A program made the position numbers and the translations under genes. From positions 744,001 to 808,000 of the forward strand of contig JAFLBV010000002.1 in assembly GCA_017302895.1 (NCBI GenBank): a stretch of 64,000 bases of DNA. The letters run 5' to 3'. A model generated the notes under the pieces. That model saw only the letters and a list, made by a program, of their open reading frames with translations, had not been told where the DNA came from and searched no databases. Shown here one piece after another: positions 9,209-17,674 of this stretch (the stretch's first letter is position 1; every line of letters starts with the position of its first letter). Origin of the DNA: Ignavibacteria bacterium (GTDB lineage Bacteria > Bacteroidota > Ignavibacteria > Ignavibacteriales > Ignavibacteriaceae).

Positions 9209-9966
9209 AAAGGGATTGATAAATTAAATTGGACTCCGTAAAAAAGCCCTCCTTTTTGTATCGGACTTTCCATCACTTCACTGCTGTTTTCACTAATGGT
9301 GAGCTTGTTTCCGGTTTCGTCTGTCATGGTTCCGATGGAATATTCAGCATATCCCATTTTCCCTTCGAGACTTATATTCTGTCCGATAAGATAGAATATG
9401 AATCCCGAGGCAAAATTGAAGCCGAAGCGGTACTGGTCAGAAGTGTATTTTATCCTCGAAACGGGATCATTGATGTCCTCTGTTTTTTTGAAAAGGACTG
9501 CATTTCCGTAAGTGGCTTCAAGTTCAAGGATTTTCCAACTGATGAGTTTTGAAATGGGAGTTCCCAGTTCAAGACCTGCACCGAAAACCGTCTGCTTTAG
9601 TTCAAGACTGTTTTTGTAAAGGCTGTACTTTCCCTTTATCTGGGCTTCTTTCAGTTCAGTCATAGCCTCATAGAACACTTTCACGGTATATTCAAGTCCC
9701 GAAACTCTGTTCCTGACTAGATTCATGCCAAGGCGATATCCTTTCAGCATACCAAATTCACCCATCGCCGAAAGAAGAGAATCCTTCCTCGATGCGTTGA
9801 AAGCTGCGACATAACCGTTCAATCCGGGAGATTCGAAATATTTGACTTCATAGCCGGCAAATCCACCGACAAGGCCGAGGCATCCGAATCCAAATTTATT
9901 GGTCTGCCCGAACATCATCACAGGCATGAATAAAACAAAGCCCACAAAAAACTTAATGGCTGTCAT
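9205..9966 (-). CDS. Exported beta-barrel-like protein of unknown function
   Basis: A 253-residue protein with a signal peptide (MTAIKFFVGFVLFMPVMMFGQ). The remainder alternates glycine and aromatic residues (FGFGCLGLVGGFAGYEVKYF, SGFIFYLIG) and ends in FNLSIPL, typical of an outer-membrane beta-barrel. No family was recognised. It overlaps the aminopeptidase by 4 bp, so they are co-translated. The intergenic space upstream is filled with heptamer repeats ending four bases before its start codon, so its own promoter, if any, is not visible. Confidence 0.7.
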   Translation of the reverse strand: MTAIKFFVGFVLFMPVMMFGQTNKFGFGCLGLVGGFAGYEVKYFESPGLNGYVAAFNASRKDSLLSAMGEFGMLKGYRLGMNLVRNRVSGLEYTVKVFYEAMTELKEAQIKGKYSLYKNSLELKQTVFGAGLELGTPISKLISWKILELEATYGNAVLFKKTEDINDPVSRIKYTSDQYRFGFNFASGFIFYLIGQNISLEGKMGYAEYSIGTMTDETGNKLTISENSSEVMESPIQKGGLFYGVQFNLSIPL

Positions 9967-9969
9967 CCA

Positions 9970-10031
9970 AACTCATAACTAATAACTAATAATTCAACAT
10001 GACAGCTCATAGTTCATACCTCATAGCTCAT
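9970..10031 (-). repeat. Degenerate heptamer array at the stop codon of the MFS gene
   Basis: Plus-strand reading gives AACTCAT, AACTAAT, AACTAAT (9970-9990), a 13-base gap, then AGCTCAT, AGTTCAT, ACCTCAT, AGCTCAT (10004-10031). In the sense of the MFS gene the consensus is ATKAGNT, and the gene's TGA stop (10028-10030) lies inside the first unit. The array fills the whole gap to the next gene. It matches arrays at 23801, 23966 and 46223. Confidence 0.8.
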
Positions 10032-11359
10032 AGTTTCTTTTTGTGCATCATCCCAAACTCAAGCCCGTGACCTGTCGATCTTCCTTCAGCCCACTTGAGC
10101 ATGAAAGCGAAAAACAGTCCGAAGAATCCGAGAGTTGAGAAGAAATACATGCCAAGTTCGTATCCACCGCTTGAATCGTTCGCCCAGCCGATGAGGAAAT
10201 TGAATCCTGCGAGACCGATATTCTGAATCATCGTCATCAGCCCGTATGCAGTTCCAAGTTTTTGTTCAGGTACAATAAGCGCAACGGAGGGCCACATGAC
10301 TGCAGGAATAAGTGAGAATGCCAGACCCATCATTGCCATTGGGATCCAGGGTGGCAGTGATGTCTGCAAAAGCATCATGTAAACGGGAATAAGGATTACA
10401 GAACCAAGCATCATCAAAAGCGATCGCTTTCCGATGAAATCTGACAGGAGTCCAAAAAGCGGGGTGAGAACCATGGAAGCAAGTATTAGAATGCTGTTAT
10501 ACATTCCTCCGACTTCCCTCTCGAGACCGTGGTACTCCTGGAAGAATTTGATCGCAAAAGTTCTGAACGGGAAGATTCCCGAGTAAAAAGTCACACACAA
10601 AAGAACAATAAACCAGTAGGATTTGCTGAATGACAACACTTCCCTTAGCACCACTTTTTCCTGTTTGGCTTCCGGCTTCATGTGATAGTTGTTTTTAGCA
10701 TAACTGTCAAGATACCAGTAAGCCAAAGCGGTGACCACTGAAATAAATGCCATTATCACTGCGATGTAAAGTGGCAGTTCCCATGAAGTAAAATATGACT
10801 TAAAGAAAGTCGGCGAATTGTCGGCTGCAAATGAACCAAGCCTCGCAATCGTTAGATTTATTCCAAACGCAAAAGATAACTCCTTGCCAATAAACCACTT
10901 CCCGAGTGCTGTTGTAACTGCGACAATAAGGGATTCGGCTCCAAGTCCAAATATCAGTCTGCCTAGAGACATTACCACGAGCTCGTTGCTTATATCGGAA
11001 TTGAAGACGGAACGGAACGCATCACCTACAAAATAGAGTGAGTCCGTCATTACAGTAACAACAGCTCCGGTAAAGCAAAGCAGTGAGAAGAGGGTTATCG
11101 ATTTTACAGTCCCTATTCTGTCGATAATCAAACCACCAAGCAGTACCATCAGAATATTTGGTACGCTGTAAATTCCCTGCAGCAGACCTATATCTGAATC
11201 AGTGAATTTGAGTTGTGATGCCAACAGATCGGCAACGGGTGCTATGGAATCATAGACATAATAGTTGCCAAACATCGAGAGGGATACAAGAACGAGTACC
11301 CCCCACCTGACGGCGAAGGGTACCGGATTTGAATTGTTATCTATTGCGTGTCCTGACAT
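10028..11359 (-). CDS. MFS transporter, MFSD1-like, possibly for dipeptides
   Basis: A 443-residue, 12-helix major facilitator. Near the N-terminus NYYVYDSIAPV, then YSVPN and GGLIIDRIG, resemble by memory the start of vertebrate MFSD1 (NYFCYD, YAIY, GFLIDKLG), recently described as a lysosomal dipeptide carrier. The cytoplasmic loop between the halves is short. It is the last gene of an operon with an OPT transporter and the PepD dipeptidase (2 bp from PepD), which fits import or export of dipeptides. The substrate is inferred. The stop codon lies within a heptamer repeat array. Confidence 0.85.
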   Translation of the reverse strand: MSGHAIDNNSNPVPFAVRWGVLVLVSLSMFGNYYVYDSIAPVADLLASQLKFTDSDIGLLQGIYSVPNILMVLLGGLIIDRIGTVKSITLFSLLCFTGAVVTVMTDSLYFVGDAFRSVFNSDISNELVVMSLGRLIFGLGAESLIVAVTTALGKWFIGKELSFAFGINLTIARLGSFAADNSPTFFKSYFTSWELPLYIAVIMAFISVVTALAYWYLDSYAKNNYHMKPEAKQEKVVLREVLSFSKSYWFIVLLCVTFYSGIFPFRTFAIKFFQEYHGLEREVGGMYNSILILASMVLTPLFGLLSDFIGKRSLLMMLGSVILIPVYMMLLQTSLPPWIPMAMMGLAFSLIPAVMWPSVALIVPEQKLGTAYGLMTMIQNIGLAGFNFLIGWANDSSGGYELGMYFFSTLGFFGLFFAFMLKWAEGRSTGHGLEFGMMHKKKL

Positions 11360-11361
11360 TC

Positions 11362-12822
11362 TTATCTTTCGGGAACAGTTTCTAATACTTTAACCAGGTG
11401 AAACCAGAATTTCTCAACAGATGAAATATTAACTTGTTCATCAGGTGAATGTGCTCCGGTGATTGTGGGACCAAAAGAGACCATATCCATGTTCGGATAT
11501 TTTTCCTTTATGATGCCGCATTCGAGTCCTGCATGGATCGCCTTTACTTCGGGAACCTTGCCATACAATGAATGGTATGCATCTTTTGTAACCTTAAGAA
11601 TTTCAGAGTTTACATCAGGTTTCCAACCTGGATATCCGTCGCCTGTTTCAACTTCGGCACCACCAAGTTCGAAAACAGAAGAAACCATCGTAACAGCATC
11701 TTCGATTTCTGATTCAACAGAACTTCTTTGGCTTGTTCCGATTTCAATTCTGCCTTCATGCATTGTGACTGTTGCAAGATTTGTGGAAGTTTCAACGAGT
11801 CCCGGGATGTCAGCCGACATTTTGAGAACTCCGTGAGGAAGCGCATAAAGCATCAGAATCAACTGGTCTTCACTTACCTCATCGAGTACATTTTTCTTCT
11901 CTTCAATTTTTCTGATTACCACACGAAGATTTGGTTCTACCGTTGCAAGTTCAGCTTTAACTGTCTTTTCGAATTCGATGACTTCCTCAAGTACCACAGT
12001 TTCATCTTCAGGATCAACGGCCAGAATTGCGGAAGCTTCTCTTGGGATGGCATTTCTCTTGCTGCCGCCCTGAACCTCTGCAACACTGACAAGATAATAC
12101 TGCTGAAGTGTATTCAGAATTCTTGCGAGTATTTTAATTGCATTGCCTCTGCCTGTGTTGATATCGAGTCCCGAGTGACCGCCTTTTAGCCCGGAAACCA
12201 GAACTTCATAAAACAGATAGTTTTCAGGAGCCTCTTCCTGTTCGAAATAAATTGTTCCTTTTGTATCTCTTCCGCCCGAACAGCCGATGTAGAGTTCACC
12301 GATTTCCTCGGAATCAAGATTCAAAAGTATTTCACCATCAAGAAGGTCAGTGCCGAGATTGGTTGCACCGGTAAGACCTGTTTCTTCATCAAGAGTAAGT
12401 AAAATCTCAAGTGGACCATGTTCAATTGTTGTATCAACAGCAACTGCCAAAGCTGCAGCAGCACCAATTCCATTGTCAGCACCGAGAGTGGTTCCCTCAG
12501 CTTTTACCCAGTCACCATCAACATATGGTCTGATGCCTTCTGTTTCAAAATCAAAAACGACATTGCTGTTCTTTTCGCAGACCATATCGAGATGTCCCTG
12601 CAAAATAACTGTCTTCTTGTCTTCGAAGCCGGGTGTTGCAGGCACTCTGATTATGATGTTGCCGGCATCATCTCTCACATAATCGAGTGAGTTTTCCTCA
12701 CAAAATTCGAGCACGTACTCAACTACTGCTTCCTCTTTTTTCGAAGGACGGGGTCTTGCACACATCTCTTCAAAAATGTCCCACAGCGGCTGCGGTTTAA
12801 GTGATCCTAATCTGTCTCCCAT
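11362..12822 (-). CDS. pepD: Aminoacyl-histidine dipeptidase (M20C, PepD)
   Basis: A 486-residue cytosolic di-zinc dipeptidase of full family length. Metal-site motifs are GHLDMVCEKN (His and Asp), LGADNGIGAAAALA (bridging Asp) and LTLDEETGLTGA (catalytic and metal Glu). NLDSEEIGELYIGCSGG and AIHAGLECGII near the C-terminus supply the later ligands. It cleaves Xaa-His and a broad range of unblocked dipeptides. It lies between a PqqD-like gene (9 bp) and the MFS carrier (2 bp) in an operon headed by an oligopeptide transporter, so it probably hydrolyses imported small peptides. Confidence 0.94.
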   Translation of the reverse strand: MGDRLGSLKPQPLWDIFEEMCARPRPSKKEEAVVEYVLEFCEENSLDYVRDDAGNIIIRVPATPGFEDKKTVILQGHLDMVCEKNSNVVFDFETEGIRPYVDGDWVKAEGTTLGADNGIGAAAALAVAVDTTIEHGPLEILLTLDEETGLTGATNLGTDLLDGEILLNLDSEEIGELYIGCSGGRDTKGTIYFEQEEAPENYLFYEVLVSGLKGGHSGLDINTGRGNAIKILARILNTLQQYYLVSVAEVQGGSKRNAIPREASAILAVDPEDETVVLEEVIEFEKTVKAELATVEPNLRVVIRKIEEKKNVLDEVSEDQLILMLYALPHGVLKMSADIPGLVETSTNLATVTMHEGRIEIGTSQRSSVESEIEDAVTMVSSVFELGGAEVETGDGYPGWKPDVNSEILKVTKDAYHSLYGKVPEVKAIHAGLECGIIKEKYPNMDMVSFGPTITGAHSPDEQVNISSVEKFWFHLVKVLETVPER

Positions 12823-12831
12823 ATCTATACC

Positions 12832-13209
12832 TCAATTTTCAAGTTCTTTAAAAGTAATGATTTTATTGTAAAACATCATGGAGAAGAATTTCACCAGTCT
12901 TGCGTCGGGTTCAATTTTTTCTCCAAGTTTTTGTTTAAGTTCTTCGCCGATCTCTTTTACTTTTTTCTTTCCGTCAATCGACTTCCAGACTTCACTCCCG
13001 GTCTCATCAAGATCGAGCCTGAAGTCAGGATCCCGTCCGTTTTTCACCATAAGATCATGCATTGGCTTCCATTTGAATCTGGGAATAAGTACGGTAATTA
13101 TACCGTTCTCACCAGTCTCAAAATTCTGTAACCTTACAGGGGTAAGCTCAAGGGCGTCTATTCCCTTGAGCTTTTTCCTGTCAGAATATTCTTTAAATAT
13201 GCTCTTCAA
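12832..13209 (-). CDS. PqqD-like protein
   Basis: A 125-residue cytosolic protein. The segment LDETGSEVWKSIDGKKKVKEIGEELKQ (residues about 67-93, shown here in part by LDETGSEVWKSIDG) is a good match to the PqqD fold (winged-helix-like, D-x-x-G-x-x-I/V-W-x-x-I-D-G). PqqD proteins bind precursor peptides for radical-SAM enzymes, but none is encoded here. The gene sits between the OPT transporter (5 bp) and PepD (9 bp), suggesting a peptide-binding role tied to uptake, which is inference only. A basic N-terminal part (about 60 residues) precedes the PqqD core. Confidence 0.72.
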   Translation of the reverse strand: MKSIFKEYSDRKKLKGIDALELTPVRLQNFETGENGIITVLIPRFKWKPMHDLMVKNGRDPDFRLDLDETGSEVWKSIDGKKKVKEIGEELKQKLGEKIEPDARLVKFFSMMFYNKIITFKELEN

Positions 13210-13214
13210 ACCGT

Positions 13215-15161
13215 CTATTTCTGCTTTGAAGTTGCAACTTTATACAATCCAAATCCAAGAAGAACGAATACGCCGAGAGAAATCAAATCTCCTGCACCAC
13301 CGAGTCCTTCAACGAGACCGACATGTAAAACATCTATAACATTTTTGCCAGCCTCAACTTCAGTGGCGATCAGAATCGCAAGCAAAATACCTGTGAGTGA
13401 GCCACCCGCGATAAGTCCTGAACTGAAAAGTGCTCCCGGTCCAATCTCACCATCATCAGCATTTGCACCATTCTTTTTCTCAACAAACCACTTAACCAGA
13501 CCGCCAAGAAATATCGGGGCTGTTGTGGAAAGTGGAAGATAGGCACCTACAGCAAATGGAAGTGACCGCACGCCTGCAAGTTCAAGAACTGCAGATATAC
13601 CCATACCGGTCACAACGAGACCCCAGGGAAGATCCTGTGAGAGAAGTCCTTTGATAACAGTCGCCATAAGGGTTGCCTGCGGAGCAGGTAGCGGATTCGA
13701 AGAAACTTTTGAATCGGCACCAATTCCGATCGCATCATTTAGGATCAACATTGTTGCACCGATAACAACCGAAGAGGCAACAACGCCTATGATAAGTCCG
13801 TACTGCTGTTTAATTGGTGTTGCACCGACAATATAACCTGTTTTCAAATCCTGTGAAGTGGCACCCGCATTCGCAGCGGCTATACACACAATCGATCCAA
13901 CTACAAGAGCTATCGGCTGATGTGCACTTCCCGTCCAGCCAAGTCCGACAAAAATAAGACTTGTAGCCATCAGAGTCGCAATCGTCATTCCCGAAATCGG
14001 GTTCGACGATGATCCGATGATACCGACTATTCGGGAGGATACAGTTACAAAGAAGAAACCAAAAATCACAATCATTACAGCAGAAAGGAAGTTGGTTGGA
14101 ATTGAAGGGATGATTGCCATGAAGGCGACTAAAACAACTGCACCGATGAGAACGAAAACAAGCGGAAGGTCTTTTTCGGTTCTAAGTGTACTCTTTCCGG
14201 CTGAGCCGGCTTTAAAGTCACCTATGGAATCTTTGAATGCACTTACTATAGTCGGAAGTGTCTTTATCAGTGTCATGATACCACCAAAAGTAACTGCTCC
14301 GGCACCAATATACCTTATATAGTTACCCCAGATTTCACGGGCACTCATGTCTCTGATCAATTTTTCTTTGACAGGAGGGAAAGCTGTTTCAAGTCCGCTT
14401 CCGATTAATGTAATCAACGGAATAAGTACAAGCCATGATAGCACACCACCCGCAACCATTATACCGGCAATTCTGGGTCCGATGATATACCCGACACCAA
14501 GCAATTCGGGAGAAATTTCCCCCATTACCGTGCCGTTCGGAAGGGCTGATTTCTTGTCAAAGGTGTAGGCAGGTGCCTCTTTCCAAAGACCAAAAACTGA
14601 CATCAGCACTTTATAACCAAAGGAAATTCCCAAGCCATAATAAACTTTTTGTGCAAGGTTTCCCCCTTTTTCACCCGCAACAAGCACATCCGCACAGGCT
14701 GTACCTTCAGGGTAAGGAAGAACTCCGTGCTCCTTCACGATCAGTGACCGGCGAAGCGGTACCATAAACAACACTCCCAGAATACCACCCGCCAGTGCAA
14801 GTACAAATATCTGGAAATATTCGAAGTACTCAACTCCTCCATCGAGAAACAAAAGAGCAGGGATTGTAAACACAACACCCGCTGCAACCGACTCACCGGC
14901 CGAGCCAATGGTCTGAACTATGTTGTTCTCGAGAATGGTCGATTTACCAATCTTCTTGAATACTGCTATTGCCAATACTGCGATCGGGATTGATGCACTG
15001 ACCGTTAATCCGACTTTCAGTCCAAGATATACAGTAGCAGCACCAAAAATAATTCCGAATATCGCACCAAGGATTATCGCCTTCGGTGTAAATTCGGGCA
15101 CAAAATCAGCCGCAGAGATATACGGCTTAAATGTTTTTTCATTTTGTTCGCTTTTAGCCAT
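13215..15161 (-). CDS. OPT-family oligopeptide transporter
   Basis: A 648-residue polytopic membrane protein of the oligopeptide transporter superfamily. Family features include LGLKVGLTVSASIPIAVLA near the N-terminus, LPYPEGTACADVLVAGE, the NPISGMTIATL segment and a C-terminal GPGALFSSGLIAGGSL block. It would take up short peptides (some relatives move metal chelates) by proton symport. It is the first gene of an operon continuing with a PqqD-like protein, PepD and an MFSD1-like carrier, a layout that favours peptides as substrate. The 174-bp upstream gap carries an octamer repeat but no clear promoter. Confidence 0.93.
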   Translation of the reverse strand: MAKSEQNEKTFKPYISAADFVPEFTPKAIILGAIFGIIFGAATVYLGLKVGLTVSASIPIAVLAIAVFKKIGKSTILENNIVQTIGSAGESVAAGVVFTIPALLFLDGGVEYFEYFQIFVLALAGGILGVLFMVPLRRSLIVKEHGVLPYPEGTACADVLVAGEKGGNLAQKVYYGLGISFGYKVLMSVFGLWKEAPAYTFDKKSALPNGTVMGEISPELLGVGYIIGPRIAGIMVAGGVLSWLVLIPLITLIGSGLETAFPPVKEKLIRDMSAREIWGNYIRYIGAGAVTFGGIMTLIKTLPTIVSAFKDSIGDFKAGSAGKSTLRTEKDLPLVFVLIGAVVLVAFMAIIPSIPTNFLSAVMIVIFGFFFVTVSSRIVGIIGSSSNPISGMTIATLMATSLIFVGLGWTGSAHQPIALVVGSIVCIAAANAGATSQDLKTGYIVGATPIKQQYGLIIGVVASSVVIGATMLILNDAIGIGADSKVSSNPLPAPQATLMATVIKGLLSQDLPWGLVVTGMGISAVLELAGVRSLPFAVGAYLPLSTTAPIFLGGLVKWFVEKKNGANADDGEIGPGALFSSGLIAGGSLTGILLAILIATEVEAGKNVIDVLHVGLVEGLGGAGDLISLGVFVLLGFGLYKVATSKQK

Positions 15162-15270
15162 GTTTTTCCAATGTTATGATTACCAAAAAACAGAAACCAC
15201 AATTTACCTATAATTGACGAAATATCAAGAGGAGATTTTGAGGAAAAGGCGGGAAAAAGGGACTCAACGC

Positions 15271-15302
15271 TTAGGAATTTGGGAACTTCCAAGGTTTGGA
15301 AT
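15271..15302. repeat. Octamer tandem repeat upstream of the OPT operon
   Basis: Four consecutive 8-base units: TTAGGAAT, TTGGGAAC, TTCCAAGG and TTTGGAAT. Three fit YTNRGAAY. The same pattern, on the other strand, recurs in the array at 20474-20513. The third unit is inverted, so the stretch can also fold on itself. Function unknown. Confidence 0.45.
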
Positions 15303-15335
15303 CAGAGAAATTAAATAACTCCGAGTTAACAACTA

Positions 15336-15851
15336 TCAACAATCTACAATTTCAAATCCATTTGGTTTCACTTGAATTGTGTAATTGGTACCTCTGAAAT
15401 GAATCCTGTTTTTTTTAGCCATCAAGAGAGCAAGTTTCTGGCTTTTATCCCTTCTTTTTAACTTGGAGATAAATACCGGATTCATTCTATGATAATTGTA
15501 TTTGCCAATGGGTTCATAAAACCTGTTTTCAATAAAATCATCAATTGTTGCCCTAAACTTTTTAATTATATCATCAATTGATAAATGTCCGGATGTACTG
15601 TAACTTTTCAATTCAATTAGATGTAAAATCCTGCTAAAAAGGGGACAAACATGCACTATCAAACAATCGACACTCTTGGGTATTTCGGTGTTAAGTGAGT
15701 TATAGTAAGCATCAACCTTTATCATCTCATACCTGTCACGATCAATCGAGTCACTGAGAATAAGATTAGCTCCTTCTTCACAACACTCATCGACTAAGAA
15801 TTGAGAAAGTGCAGGCGTATTTCTTATATCTTCAATTATCTTGGGAACCAT
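15336..15851 (-). CDS. Putative PD-(D/E)XK nuclease partner of the ATPase
   Basis: A 171-residue soluble protein of no family I recognise. VDCLIVH, with Asp62 in a hydrophobic strand, followed 17 residues later by LIELKSY (Glu80-x-Lys82), has the spacing and flanks of a PD-(D/E)XK nuclease core; Glu25 or Glu26 upstream could be the helix carboxylate. It overlaps the end of the ATPase gene by 20 bp, so the two are translated as a pair. The likely role is the effector nuclease of an ATP-sensing defence or toxin module. The motif is short and the nuclease call is inference. The region is AT-rich with many rare-looking A/T-ending codons, unlike the flanking operons. Confidence 0.5.
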   Translation of the reverse strand: MVPKIIEDIRNTPALSQFLVDECCEEGANLILSDSIDRDRYEMIKVDAYYNSLNTEIPKSVDCLIVHVCPLFSRILHLIELKSYSTSGHLSIDDIIKKFRATIDDFIENRFYEPIGKYNYHRMNPVFISKLKRRDKSQKLALLMAKKNRIHFRGTNYTIQVKPNGFEIVDC

Positions 15852-17202
15852 GCTTCTCTTCGGCTACAATCCGTTCATTATATAATAATTCAGTAGTTTC
15901 AATGAAATTGTAATCGTTTATACCATCCTGTAATGCCGCCATTTTTTCAGCATCGGATACCGAACCTGTCTCTGTGCTCTCAAGAAGGTAAGAACCAACA
16001 TCATTAGATTTAATTTCTCCTTGCATCAAAAGATTTGTAAGTTTATTAAACATATAATCACTATGTGTGGTCATTATTATTTTCAGACCAAGATTCGCGA
16101 GACCAACAAAATATTCCATTAACTTAACCTGCGCCTCGGGGTGTAAATGAGATTCAGGTTCTTCAACGAATAAAGTTGGGAATACGCCAACTGAAAGAGA
16201 TTTTTCACCGTCAAAATTATCGAGACTTACATGATCCCGGATAATATACTTAAAGTATGCTGTGATAATTGAAAGCTCACTAACCATCGAGGAAACTTGA
16301 GACAAATCAAATGTGCGTTTTAGTTTATTCGAAAAGTAAAGGATTCTGCCGGTTTGAGTATCGATTTGAACCGTTCCATCAAGAATATTCTTTTCAATTT
16401 TTTGAACAACACCCATATAATTATACTCATCTGCGAAGTTGAACGCGGATTTATTCGATATTTGAGAGTAAAAGTCAGAAACCGGTACTGTCGTGTTTGG
16501 GAGAGTAAATGATGGCTGACCTATCATTCCCTGATATTGATTTATTTCGGAGATTATCGAACCCAGATTTCCTAATCCGAGATAATACCCGGAACGGACA
16601 GCAGGGATGTAATAAAAGCTTGTTGTATAAAGACTAATGTTTCGGAAAAAGTCTTTAAGAATCGTGTAACATATAGATTCAATATTCACCCTGGAATATT
16701 TCTTGGAGGCAAAATATTCTTTTTTAATATAAGAAACACCTATTTTACCTCCAACATCAAGGTTTTCCAGTAGTGCAAATCGGAATCTTAGAAAATTCAT
16801 CTCAACAATAATTTGCCCCGGACTGTCAGACATGGAATTCTTTACATTCTTGAGATCACCGTAAGAGGATTTCAGATACAATTTGAATTTTTCCGGTATC
16901 CAGTCATTTAATAAGTATTCCAAAACTGAATTTACTCGGCTAAGCAGTTCCTCTCTATCCGATTTTATCGACCCCGGAATAATATCCGTTCTTAAATTCT
17001 TGATATTGGAGTTGTATTTTTGGATAGCTGATTTTAAATCACTTCCTTTAGTCATTTGCGGAAATGATTTAAGCAACATGTATACCACACTTATTGCATA
17101 GCTTTTCCCGATATTGTTCTTCCCGTAAATAAGTGAAATATTCTTGGAAAGATCAATTTCAAACTTGTGGATGGGACCGAAATTTTCGATTGTGATTTTC
17201 AT
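15832..17202 (-). CDS. OLD/ABC-like AAA ATPase
   Basis: A 456-residue SMC/OLD-type ATPase of the AAA_15/AAA_21 kind. It has a MKITIENFGPI start, Walker A GKNNIGKS at 27-34, a signature-like SSMVSEL at 303-309, Walker B LFVEEPESHLHP at 344-355 and an H-loop TTHSD at 378-382. The central 250 residues are variable and probably form the coiled-coil or sensor insert. No TOPRIM domain follows, unlike OLD or GajA. Instead an overlapping gene for a putative PD-(D/E)XK protein follows, giving an ATPase plus nuclease pair like the general scheme of Septu, PARIS or AbiL but matching none I can name. A defence function is inferred. Confidence 0.82.
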   Translation of the reverse strand: MKITIENFGPIHKFEIDLSKNISLIYGKNNIGKSYAISVVYMLLKSFPQMTKGSDLKSAIQKYNSNIKNLRTDIIPGSIKSDREELLSRVNSVLEYLLNDWIPEKFKLYLKSSYGDLKNVKNSMSDSPGQIIVEMNFLRFRFALLENLDVGGKIGVSYIKKEYFASKKYSRVNIESICYTILKDFFRNISLYTTSFYYIPAVRSGYYLGLGNLGSIISEINQYQGMIGQPSFTLPNTTVPVSDFYSQISNKSAFNFADEYNYMGVVQKIEKNILDGTVQIDTQTGRILYFSNKLKRTFDLSQVSSMVSELSIITAYFKYIIRDHVSLDNFDGEKSLSVGVFPTLFVEEPESHLHPEAQVKLMEYFVGLANLGLKIIMTTHSDYMFNKLTNLLMQGEIKSNDVGSYLLESTETGSVSDAEKMAALQDGINDYNFIETTELLYNERIVAEEKHGSQDN

Positions 17203-17268
17203 TGTAAACTCTAATTAAAAGTCATTATTCATTTTGGAAGTGAAATATTCTGCTAAATAAATGAAATT

Positions 17269-17580
17269 TCACGCTCCATAAACAACTCTGAAATTTGAAA
17301 GTACTGCGTTTTTTCTAACAACATTTCTGCTGTTGATAACTGCACGCTTCGAAACAAGATCCACTTTTCTGTTGAAAAACCGCTCGAAATCCATTCTTAT
17401 TCTTTCAAATTTTGAAAGAGTAATTATTGCATCAGGTTGAAATTCAATCAAAATGTCGATGTCACTTTTAGAATTGAAATCCTCTCTGATCACGGAACCA
17501 AAAAAAGAAAGCTGCTTGACTTTCCATTTCTGACACATCAAATCAAGTTCATTCTTATCAAATTCAACATTGTGAATCAT
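17269..17580 (-). CDS. MNT-type nucleotidyltransferase, no HEPN partner
   Basis: A 103-residue minimal nucleotidyltransferase. The active site is FFGSV (Gly28-Ser29) followed by SDIDILIEF with Asp40 and Asp42, and a late strand VDLVSK carries the third acidic residue. Such proteins (MntA) AMPylate and silence HEPN RNase toxins. No HEPN gene lies downstream, where the ATPase begins 66 bp on. The start at 17580 (MIHNVEF) is preferred over the ATG at 17598, because a -7-like box TAAATTTG ends only five bases before the latter. It sits in the same AT-rich islet as the ATPase pair. Confidence 0.8.
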   Translation of the reverse strand: MIHNVEFDKNELDLMCQKWKVKQLSFFGSVIREDFNSKSDIDILIEFQPDAIITLSKFERIRMDFERFFNRKVDLVSKRAVINSRNVVRKNAVLSNFRVVYGA

Positions 17581-17602
17581 ATTATTTCCAAAATTCATTT
17601 AT

Positions 17603-17610
17603 CAAATTTA
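17603..17610 (-). promoter_or_regulatory. Possible -7 box for the MNT gene
   Basis: The minus strand reads TAAATTTG, a full match to TAnnTTTG. A TTG lies 17 bases upstream, where 19 is usual. Transcription would begin near the ATG at 17598, which makes the second ATG (17580) the more likely translation start. It could also drive the ATPase pair downstream. Confidence 0.35.
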
Positions 17611-17674
17611 CAAAAAATTGAAATTAGCAATAATTTATTCAGTCTCCCAAGCCCCAAAACTCCTGAGTTCTTAT

